Source: Deltaproteobacteria bacterium | Lineage (GTDB): Bacteria > Bdellovibrionota > UBA1018 > UBA923 | Assembly (NCBI GenBank): GCA_016194725.1 | Contig: JACQAW010000042.1 | Coordinates: forward strand, 1-11,776 | Length of the DNA stretch: 11,776 nucleotides | Direction: 5' to 3' | Part shown: in pieces, positions 6,542-11,776 of the stretch | Numbering within the stretch: the stretch's first letter is position 1 | How the letters are laid out: each line of letters opens with the position of its first letter | Notes under the pieces: generated by a model | The model's database searches: none | The model's input: only the letters and a program-made list of their open reading frames with translations | Told to the model about the DNA's origin: nothing | Translations under genes and position numbers: made by a program

Positions 6542-6551
6542 GGAGGATTTC

Positions 6552-7319
6552 ATGGGAAACATGCGCAATTTTAACGCTTTGCTCACAGGCTTCATGCTGG
6601 GTGCCGCCGCCTTTCCGATATCGGCGCAAGGCAGCGACGGCCAACGCTTTGAGAGCAGCACCACGCAGACAAATCTGCTGGAGCTCTTCAGCTCGGAAGG
6701 CTGCAGCAGCTGCCCCCCGGCCGATGCATGGATCGCAAACCTGCGAGAGCATCCCGGGCTTTGGAAATCCTTTGTGCCCATCGAGTTTCACGTCGACTAT
6801 TGGAACCGGCTGGGCTGGACCGACCGCTTTTCAAAAGACGCTTTCACCGGCCGTCAGCAGCAGTACGCGCGCGAATGGGGAAATGGGAATGTATATACGC
6901 CGGGTTTCGTGCTCAATGGCACGGAATGGCGCGCGAGTGGCGGCGATACTCGCTATGCCAATCCGAACTCTACCAATGTGGGCGTGCTTGTCGCCAATCA
7001 AACGGCGCCTTCGAAGTTCTACGTCACGTTTCGCCCCGGTTTGCCGGGAAAGAACTGGAAGGTTTACGGCGCGCTACTTGGCAACGGGCTTACCAGCGAA
7101 GTACGCTCAGGCGAAAACAACGGCAAAACCCTGCACCACGAATTCGTGGTATTGTCCCTGGCCAACCAGCTGATGGACAAAGCTGCGTCTGAGTATACCG
7201 CGGTGGTGGAGCTGAAAACGCCCCGGACGGACAAGGCGAAGTCGTATAGTGTAGCCTTCTGGGTAACCAACGAGAATGAACAAAAACCCGTACAGGTCGT
7301 CGGTGGCGACCTGCGATGA
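6552..7319 (+). CDS. DUF1223 exported thioredoxin-like protein
   Basis: This 255-residue protein matches the DUF1223 family of secreted proteins with a thioredoxin-like fold; the biochemical role of the family is not established. A signal peptide covers about residues 1-26 (ends PISAQG). The domain opens with LLELFSSEGCSSCPPAD, whose Cys51 and Cys54 form a CxxC motif at the place of a thioredoxin active site. Other family features are HVDYWNRLGW, the FTGRQQQYA stretch and TPGFVLNGTEWR. There are no other Cys in the mature protein, so Cys51 and Cys54 can only pair with each other or a partner. The strong ribosome site GGGAGGA precedes the ATG by four bases. An MsrB gene follows 83 bp downstream on the same strand, with palindromic repeat copy B in between, so co-transcription is possible but may be attenuated. 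Confidence 0.88.
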   Translation: MGNMRNFNALLTGFMLGAAAFPISAQGSDGQRFESSTTQTNLLELFSSEGCSSCPPADAWIANLREHPGLWKSFVPIEFHVDYWNRLGWTDRFSKDAFTGRQQQYAREWGNGNVYTPGFVLNGTEWRASGGDTRYANPNSTNVGVLVANQTAPSKFYVTFRPGLPGKNWKVYGALLGNGLTSEVRSGENNGKTLHHEFVVLSLANQLMDKAASEYTAVVELKTPRTDKAKSYSVAFWVTNENEQKPVQVVGGDLR

Positions 7320-7324
7320 ACAAT

Positions 7325-7385
7325 TGAGCGGCAGGTGCTACTCGGTAGTGTCCAAGCTTGGACGCTACCGACCGTTGACCGCTCA
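7325..7385. repeat. Repeated palindromic element, copy B, with long hairpin core
   Basis: This 61-bp element shares its first 15 bases (TGAGCGGCAGGTGCT, one difference) and last 14 bases (CCGTTGACCGCTCA) with copy A at 3047-3086. The outer arms TGAGCGG and CCGCTCA are identical. The core is replaced by a larger hairpin at 7342-7371, with arms of 13 bp including one T-G wobble and a 4-base AGCT loop. It starts five bases after the DUF1223 stop codon and ends 17 bases before the MsrB ATG. It may act as a partial terminator, an mRNA stabiliser or a mobile REP-like element; no T-run follows. Confidence 0.8.
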
Positions 7386-7402
7386 TTTCCCAAGGAGCGC
7401 AT

Positions 7403-7927
7403 ATGTATCTTAAGACATTCCTGATTGCTTTTCTGTTAACCGGTTTCGCCTGTGGCGCGGAGGCCCAAATGAAAAAGTACCAAAAGCCCAGCGACGAAGA
7501 GCTCAAAAAGAAGCTTTCTTCCGAAGAATACAATGTCACCCAGCACGAAGGCACCGAACCGCCTTTTCGCAACCGTTACTTCGACAACCACGAGGCAGGA
7601 ATTTACGTCGACGTGGTCACGGGCGAGCCGCTGTTCAGCTCGCTGGACAAATTCGAGTCGGGCACGGGCTGGCCCAGCTTTACCAAACCCATCGACAAAA
7701 AGAACGTCGTCGAAAAAAGCGACAATACTTTTGGGCTGGGCTCGCGCACCGAGGTGCGCTCAAAAGGCGGCGACTCGCACCTGGGCCATGTGTTCAGCGA
7801 TGGCCCCAGCGACAAAGGCGGGCTCCGTTACTGCATCAACTCGGCCGCGCTGAAGTTCATTCCCGTAGCCAAGCTCAAAGAGAGCGGTTATGCCGAGTTC
7901 CTGCCCGCCTTCAAAGCCGGGAACTGA
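7403..7927 (+). CDS. msrB: Exported peptide-methionine (R)-S-oxide reductase MsrB
   Basis: MsrB reduces the R-epimer of methionine sulfoxide in damaged proteins. This copy is 174 residues. Residues 1-21 form a signal peptide ending GAEA, so it should work in the periplasm. The catalytic domain shows SGTGWPSFTKP (86-96), RTEVRS and DSHLGHVFSDGP (115-134), and LRYCINSAALKFIP (141-154), with Cys144 as the catalytic residue. The two zinc CxxC motifs of many MsrB proteins are absent; the first would be at Asp70 and Thr73. The usual resolving Cys in SG(C)GWPSF is Thr88, so Cys144 is the only Cys in the mature protein. Recycling must therefore use an outside thiol partner. AAGGAG lies five bases before the ATG. 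The stop is five bases from that of the convergent molybdoenzyme gene. No canonical lipobox is seen at Cys17. Confidence 0.93.
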   Translation: MYLKTFLIAFLLTGFACGAEAQMKKYQKPSDEELKKKLSSEEYNVTQHEGTEPPFRNRYFDNHEAGIYVDVVTGEPLFSSLDKFESGTGWPSFTKPIDKKNVVEKSDNTFGLGSRTEVRSKGGDSHLGHVFSDGPSDKGGLRYCINSAALKFIPVAKLKESGYAEFLPAFKAGN

Positions 7928-7932
7928 CCGAG

Positions 7933-8655
7933 CTACAATCCGGAATACCAATCGTAGCCCCGCTCGGCCCAGTAGTCGGGCGGCCTGGTATTCGAAAATC
8001 GAATAGTCCCGATACGCTTCAGGCTTTTGATTCCATATTTTATCGGAATAATGAGCCGAAGCGGCGCTCCATTGTCGTTGGACAGAGGCTGCTCGTTCAT
8101 CTCAAACGCCAGCAAGGTCATCGGATGCATCATGCTGTCGAGGTCGACTGAGACGTAATATTTCCCGTCGGGAGTTTCGAGCCCCACGTACTTGTACTGA
8201 CCGCCGATGCCTACGGACTTCATGAACTCGGAAAACTTGACCCCTGCATACGAAAACTGCGTGCTCCACCCCTCGATGCAGTAAAACTGGGTTGCGGTGT
8301 TCGTTTGCGGCAGAAGCTTGAGCCCCGCCAGCGGCAACGTCTTCACCAGCTTGTCTTCGGTATAGACGCGGAGTCTCCACGTCCGGACGTCGATTGGCGC
8401 CTCTATACCGAGCAAGCCATTCACCCGGGGTTTGGTTGCCGCCGGGGCGCCTTTCTTCGGCGGTGTGCGCTGGGCGCTGAATAGCCCGCTCCAAAGTCGC
8501 CCGTTGAAATCATGGGCTGTGCGTAAAAACCAGGGTATGCCGTTGTCGTGAGCTTGAGTTCGTATCGCCAGAAAGGCCACGAGCGCCAACAGAGTTACGA
8601 GACCGCCCAGCATGAGGCTCCGGGCGGTCAGACGCCGCATTCTATTTGACCTCAT
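7933..8655 (-). CDS. Sulfite-oxidase-fold molybdopterin-dependent oxidoreductase
   Basis: This 240-residue protein carries an oxidoreductase molybdopterin-binding domain like those of sulfite oxidase and MsrP (YedY). The molybdenum-ligating Cys is probably Cys126 in FYCIEGWS. The C-terminal half has the family pattern NDNGAPLRLIIPIKYG (193-208), then SLKRIG and YWAERGYDW near the end. It lacks the C-terminal dimerisation domain of true sulfite oxidases, as MsrP does. The N-terminus has one hydrophobic segment (about 14-31) after an Arg pair in MRRLTARS. This is only a poor twin-arginine motif, although enzymes of this type normally need Tat export. The start at 8655 overlaps the cytochrome gene by 14 bases. 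The ATG at 8640 (residue 6), with GAGG nine bases upstream and one base after the cytochrome stop, is equally good. It probably receives electrons from the cytochrome b encoded just upstream. The substrate is unknown. Confidence 0.85.
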   Translation of the reverse strand: MRSNRMRRLTARSLMLGGLVTLLALVAFLAIRTQAHDNGIPWFLRTAHDFNGRLWSGLFSAQRTPPKKGAPAATKPRVNGLLGIEAPIDVRTWRLRVYTEDKLVKTLPLAGLKLLPQTNTATQFYCIEGWSTQFSYAGVKFSEFMKSVGIGGQYKYVGLETPDGKYYVSVDLDSMMHPMTLLAFEMNEQPLSNDNGAPLRLIIPIKYGIKSLKRIGTIRFSNTRPPDYWAERGYDWYSGL

Positions 8656-9355
8656 AACCGCTCACCATCGCCCGAAAGTTGTTCCAGCCCGCGCGCGCTA
8701 CCTGCACCACGTGCAGCACGAAAAACAGCACGTATCCCACGGCCAGCCAGAAATGAAGAAAACGAGCGGTCTCGTACCCACCGAGCAGCTCACGCAGCCA
8801 GTACAGCTGCACCGGTTTGAACATCACGTAGCCGGTCAGCGTGGAAAAAACGCCGAAAAAAATAATAAGCGTGTAAAGAATGCGCTGGGCCCCGTTGTAT
8901 TTCTGCGGCTGAGGCGGCGGAGTTTTGCGCAGGTGCAGGTCGTGCAACACCACCAGCCAGGCGTCGCGAAAGGTGCCACGCCGGGGCACGAGCTGGCGCC
9001 ACTCGCCCGAAAACACCGTGTATGCCACGTACGCCACGCCATTGAGCACGAAAAACCACTGCAGAAAGAAATGCCAGGCCATGCCTTCAGCCAGGCGATG
9101 ATCCAGCCCCAAGGCGGTATACCAGCCGCGCGGAAAAAACTTGAGCCGGTAATCGCCGGCATCGATGTGGTAGATGTCGTTGGCCCAGTAAATCAGGATT
9201 CCGCTCCAGATCATGAGCGCAAGCAGCGGAAAGTTGGTCCAGTGAAACCAGCGGGACGCCCGCCGGTGTTTCAGGGCAATCTCGGGTTCCGGTGGAGATG
9301 TCGGAGTTGTTTGACCCATGGTAATAATGTTCATTAGCCGATAGACTTTGTCCAT
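8642..9355 (-). CDS. Cytochrome b561-type membrane protein, electron partner of molybdoenzyme
   Basis: This di-haem-type cytochrome b of about 237 residues has four predicted transmembrane helices, near residues 40-57, 91-112, 155-177 and 198-219. Likely haem-ligand His residues are His38 (RWFHW, at the mouth of helix 1), His95 in helix 2, and His201 and His215 in helix 4, a pattern like the b subunits of Ni-Fe hydrogenases and formate dehydrogenases. It would move electrons from the quinone pool to the molybdoenzyme or the reverse. The first 28 residues are polar and Pro/Thr-rich and show no motif. ATGs at 9355, 9334 and 9319 are all possible starts. None has a clear ribosome site, and starting at 9355 leaves only 30 bp to the divergent methyltransferase gene. 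The two minus-strand genes form a tight operon. Confidence 0.86.
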   Translation of the reverse strand: MDKVYRLMNIITMGQTTPTSPPEPEIALKHRRASRWFHWTNFPLLALMIWSGILIYWANDIYHIDAGDYRLKFFPRGWYTALGLDHRLAEGMAWHFFLQWFFVLNGVAYVAYTVFSGEWRQLVPRRGTFRDAWLVVLHDLHLRKTPPPQPQKYNGAQRILYTLIIFFGVFSTLTGYVMFKPVQLYWLRELLGGYETARFLHFWLAVGYVLFFVLHVVQVARAGWNNFRAMVSGYEVK

Positions 9356-9385
9356 GTTTTACGGCTTTCGACAAGGAGCAGGACC

Positions 9386-10315
9386 ATGACCAATGAGAAA
9401 GCCGCCGACGCGGGCGGAAACTGCTTTGAGCTGCGTCCCTGGCGCTGTCCCATTTGCGGGCAAAATCAGGAGCGGGTTCTGGGAATGCGCGGCGGCAAGT
9501 TCCAGCGGCACGGCCTGGGCATTCCCAATAAAATCGTGCAGTGCCGCCAGTGCTCGCTCATCTACCCCAACCCTTTTCCCGTGCCCGTAAACGCGCAGAA
9601 GCTCTACGGTGATCCGGGAAAATATTTCGTGCGCGCCCAGGACCAGGAGGCGATGGTGGGGCGAAACCGGAAAACACTTCACGAACTTCGCAAAAAGCTG
9701 GGTAAACCGAAGTTCCAGCTCCTGGATATCGGCTGTGGCCGCGGCGAAATGCTTGAAGCCGCGAAACGCGAGGGCATCCCCGGCGTAGGCCTGGAATTTT
9801 CCAAAGCGATGATCGAGAGCGCCTCTGCCAAATACGGCGTCACGGCACTGGACGTGCCGATCGAGGAATATGCAATGGCGAATCAAGCCACGGTGGATGG
9901 CTTTTGCCTGAATGGCATTATCGAGCATGTGTACGATCCCGACTCCATGGTGGCCGCGATGTCCAAGTTGGCGGCGCCCGGCGCCGTCGTGTATGTCGAT
10001 GTGCCCAATGAGCCCAACATCATCACGCGGTCGGGCAATCTGCTCAATCGCCTCACCGGCAGCCAGGCCGTCTACAATTTATCGCCCAGCTGGAGCCCGT
10101 ATCATGTTTACGGCTTCAACACGAAAGCCCTGGGACTTCTTTTCAAGAAACACGGCTTTGCCATCGTCGAGGTGAATGTTTTCGCGGCCCCCTACATTCC
10201 TGCGGGTCCCTCGGTAAAGGATAAGGTGAAATCATTCGTGGGCAGCCAGATCATTCGCCTGGGCAACCTTACCGGCACCGCGACCAATATGGTGGTCTGG
10301 GCCCGCAAGGAATGA
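9386..10315 (+). CDS. Class I SAM-dependent methyltransferase with N-terminal zinc ribbon
   Basis: This 309-residue protein has two parts. Residues 21-56 hold two CxxC pairs (CPIC at 21-24, CRQC at 53-56), a zinc-ribbon-like knuckle. From about residue 105 there is a Rossmann-type methyltransferase: motif I LLDIGCGRGEML (112-123), then GVGLEFSKAMI, and the IIEHVYDPD segment (178-186) in place of motif IV. A zinc ribbon before a Methyltransf_23-like domain is common in methyltransferases of sugar, surface polysaccharide or lipid pathways, but the substrate cannot be told here. AAGGAG at 9373-9378 gives a good ribosome site, seven bases before the ATG. The divergent gap is only 30 bp if the cytochrome starts at 9355, so this gene's promoter must lie within that gene's 5' end. 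The stop is 19 bp from the convergent FkbM-type gene. Confidence 0.88.
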   Translation: MTNEKAADAGGNCFELRPWRCPICGQNQERVLGMRGGKFQRHGLGIPNKIVQCRQCSLIYPNPFPVPVNAQKLYGDPGKYFVRAQDQEAMVGRNRKTLHELRKKLGKPKFQLLDIGCGRGEMLEAAKREGIPGVGLEFSKAMIESASAKYGVTALDVPIEEYAMANQATVDGFCLNGIIEHVYDPDSMVAAMSKLAAPGAVVYVDVPNEPNIITRSGNLLNRLTGSQAVYNLSPSWSPYHVYGFNTKALGLLFKKHGFAIVEVNVFAAPYIPAGPSVKDKVKSFVGSQIIRLGNLTGTATNMVVWARKE

Positions 10316-10334
10316 AGCCCTTTCCGACATTTCC

Positions 10335-11282
10335 CTACCACCGCTTCTGCGCCAGTACTGCCGCCAGCTCCTGTTGCCTTACCTGCTCGAACAGGTCCAG
10401 GTCGGCCTCGGCAAACGCGCAGATGTCGCAGTAAAAGTAGAGCTTCTTGTGAATCACGCGAAGCTCCTCGATAAAATCGGTGTTGTCGGTGCGCGACGAG
10501 CAGAAATACTCACCCGAAGGCAGAAACACCATAAACTTCGAATAGCCGGTGTCTTTGAGAAACGAAAAAATCGACACGCAATCCTCGCCCTGCTGCTGCC
10601 AGTAAAACGGTGCGTATTCAAAAAACACGACGGGCTTGACCTTGCGTAGCGTTGCTGCCGCGCCCCGTAAAACCTTGCCGTCAAACCCGTCGGTGTCCGT
10701 CTTGATCATCTTGGCGCCCGCGAACGCAGGGTATTCCTCGAGCAGCGCATCGAGGCGCACGATCTTGGTAGCATCCGAAGCGGTTTCGCTTTTAGCCAGC
10801 CGCCCGGTGCCGTTGCTGGCCACGAACGAAAAACCATCGGCGAGCTGATCGGACTCGCCCAGAAAACGTTTCACGGTGGTGACGTTTTCAAATTTTCGGG
10901 AATTCAGCTCCAGCATCTCGTAGAATTTTGGATCGCCCTCGATGGCCAGGATAGGAAAATTGGCCTTGCTGCGCAAAAGCGGCGTCGTGTCGCCCACGTT
11001 GGCACCCACGTCGATGAATGTCAGATCGCGGTATTTGGACTGCACGGCCTTGGCAATCGAAGCCAGACTGACGGCATACATGGCATCGTTGCGATAATAA
11101 ACCCCAAGGTTGTGCGAAAGCGGAATCTTGATCGAGGAATCACCCACGGTATAATCAACGAGCGGGTCATCGGCCTTGAGCGCGATTTGACGGGCGGTCG
11201 AGACCAGCTTCGTGAACAGCTTGCCTGAGAGCCCATGAGGCCTTCTTTTCGCGAGCGCGTCGTAGAGCAACTGTGCGATCAT
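10335..11282 (-). CDS. FkbM family methyltransferase
   Basis: This 315-residue SAM-dependent methyltransferase is of the FkbM type, whose members O-methylate sugars, polyketides or other hydroxyl groups. Motif I is FIDVGANVGD (89-98). The acidic loop after beta-2 is AIEGDP (113-118), and the family-typical MIKTDTDGFDGKVLRGA spans 192-208. The length is near the upper end for the family; about 80 residues of unrecognised sequence precede motif I. GGAG lies eight bases before the ATG. The FkbH-like gene ends 13 bp upstream on the same strand, so the two are probably co-transcribed and co-functional. The target is likely a hydroxyl of a glycan or carrier-bound acyl unit, by association only. Confidence 0.9.
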   Translation of the reverse strand: MIAQLLYDALAKRRPHGLSGKLFTKLVSTARQIALKADDPLVDYTVGDSSIKIPLSHNLGVYYRNDAMYAVSLASIAKAVQSKYRDLTFIDVGANVGDTTPLLRSKANFPILAIEGDPKFYEMLELNSRKFENVTTVKRFLGESDQLADGFSFVASNGTGRLAKSETASDATKIVRLDALLEEYPAFAGAKMIKTDTDGFDGKVLRGAAATLRKVKPVVFFEYAPFYWQQQGEDCVSIFSFLKDTGYSKFMVFLPSGEYFCSSRTDNTDFIEELRVIHKKLYFYCDICAFAEADLDLFEQVRQQELAAVLAQKRW

Positions 11283-11295
11283 GCGTTTTCTCCGA

Positions 11296-11776
11296 TCATG
11301 GAATACGTTCGATTTCGAGACAGGTGGGCCGAGGCGCGAAAGCCTTGAGCTCTAGCTCATACTCGGCGCAATCCGGCGCCTCGCGCAACGGACTGAATCC
11401 CAGCGTGGGGTAAAAGCCTCGCACCATCTCGTTTTTGGGGCTTGGCAGGTAGCGCCCAAGCAACCTGTGACAGCCCTTTGAGCGCGCGAGCCGGACGGCC
11501 TCATTGAGCACCTCGTCTTCAACCTGCCTTTTGAGCACCCGGCAGCTCATCAGCCAGGTGTCGATATCCAGAGTCTCGCCCGCGATTTTGCCCACGAATA
11601 CCGAAATCAGGCCGTGGTCGCCAAACCTATCCCTAAGACGGACTGAAAATGCCACGAATGCGGAATCGGTAATCAACGCCTGCACCTCGGCCTCGGTTCT
11701 GCGTGCCGTCGTCAAATTGAACTGATTGCTCTTGTTGATCAACTGGGCCAGCCGGGGAACGTCAACCGCGGTGAAC
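11296..11776 (-). CDS. FkbH-like protein, C-terminal part, truncated by window edge
   Basis: This is the C-terminal end of an FkbH-like (HAD-IIIC) protein. The frame has no stop and continues past position 11776, and the residues before the TTG at 11742 (VPRLAQ) run straight into the family motif INKSNQFNLTT. A TTG start at 11742 would therefore be false. Further family hallmarks are RFGDHGLISV, IDTWLMSCRVLKR, GCHRLLGRYLPSPKNEMV and FYPTLGF, which form the GNAT-like C-terminal domain of FkbH. FkbH proteins load glyceryl-type units from 1,3-bisphosphoglycerate onto a carrier protein; the N-terminal HAD phosphatase-like domain that does this is outside the window. The stop is 13 bp before the FkbM-type gene. 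Confidence 0.85.
   Translation of the reverse strand, partial: FTAVDVPRLAQLINKSNQFNLTTARRTEAEVQALITDSAFVAFSVRLRDRFGDHGLISVFVGKIAGETLDIDTWLMSCRVLKRQVEDEVLNEAVRLARSKGCHRLLGRYLPSPKNEMVRGFYPTLGFSPLREAPDCAEYELELKAFAPRPTCLEIERIP

Larger units (their letters stand above)
6243..6551. promoter_or_regulatory. Divergent control region rich in inverted repeats
   Basis: This 309-bp gap without a supported gene lies between the protease operon (-) and the DUF1223 gene (+), and so should hold both promoters. It contains five short inverted repeats. On the protease side are 6261-6293, 6323-6335 and 6339-6352 (AGCGG, AAAA loop, CCGCT). On the DUF1223 side are 6505-6522 and 6527-6541. TAAAAT at 6487-6492 is a possible -10 for the plus-strand gene, but I see no matching -35. 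A strong ribosome site GGGAGGA lies at 6541-6547. Small open frames inside have no protein-like features. Confidence 0.5.

Noticed and set aside
7439..7456. Possible lipobox at Cys17 of MsrB (GFAC)
   Set aside because: Position -3 is Gly and -2 is Phe, not the usual Leu and small residue; a signal peptidase I site after GAEA fits better.
8655..8664. Fragment ACCGCTCA resembling the right end of the palindromic repeat
   Set aside because: Only eight bases match, it is inside the cytochrome coding sequence, and there is no paired left arm.
11740..11742. TTG as start codon of a 148-residue protein
   Set aside because: The upstream in-frame residues match the FkbH family and the frame is open to the window edge, so this is an internal Leu codon.
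1..11776. Search for tRNA, rRNA, CRISPR arrays and insertion sequences
   Set aside because: No tRNA-like cloverleaf ends, no regularly spaced direct repeats and no transposase motifs were seen by eye.

Overview
The window is a gene-dense, moderately GC-rich stretch of bacterial chromosome from a Gram-negative organism. The evidence is a lipoprotein signal peptide, several exported proteins that look periplasmic, a possible outer-membrane protein ending in Phe, and a periplasmic molybdoenzyme with a cytochrome b partner. The gene mix would fit a deltaproteobacterial or Bdellovibrionota-like lineage, but nothing here fixes the taxon and that guess is weak. I see no rRNA, tRNA, CRISPR array, transposase or integrase.

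Layout. From 53 to 1063 (+) is a lipoprotein with a HELFH zinc-protease motif. It converges, with one base between stop codons, on an unrecognised exported protein at 1065-1952 (-). A 107-bp divergent gap leads to an HD-GYP cyclic-di-GMP phosphodiesterase (2060-3049, +). This converges on a three-gene minus-strand operon read from 6242 down to 3084: an exported papain-like cysteine protease, a small exported four-cysteine protein, and a neutral-ceramidase-family amidase. A 309-bp divergent region rich in inverted repeats separates the operon from a plus-strand pair: an exported DUF1223 protein with a CSSC motif (6552-7319) and an exported one-cysteine methionine sulfoxide reductase B (7403-7927). 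These converge on a minus-strand pair, cytochrome b561 (8642-9355) and a sulfite-oxidase-fold molybdoenzyme (7933-8655). The last block has a zinc-ribbon SAM methyltransferase (9386-10315, +) facing an FkbM methyltransferase (10335-11282, -), which lies downstream of the C-terminal part of an FkbH-like protein that runs off the window edge.

Functional reading. The region 6552-9355 looks like an envelope redox and repair neighbourhood: a thioredoxin-fold candidate, an exported MsrB, and a membrane-fed molybdoenzyme resembling the MsrPQ design. The operon at 3084-6242 groups two hydrolases of protein and sphingolipid-type amide bonds with a small secreted protein. The right end suggests glycan or acyl-group modification.

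The most unusual non-coding signal is a repeated palindromic element present twice (3047-3086 and 7325-7385). Its outer arms and flanks are conserved, but its core differs and folds into a hairpin in each copy. The first copy sits exactly between two convergent genes and carries the stop codons of both.
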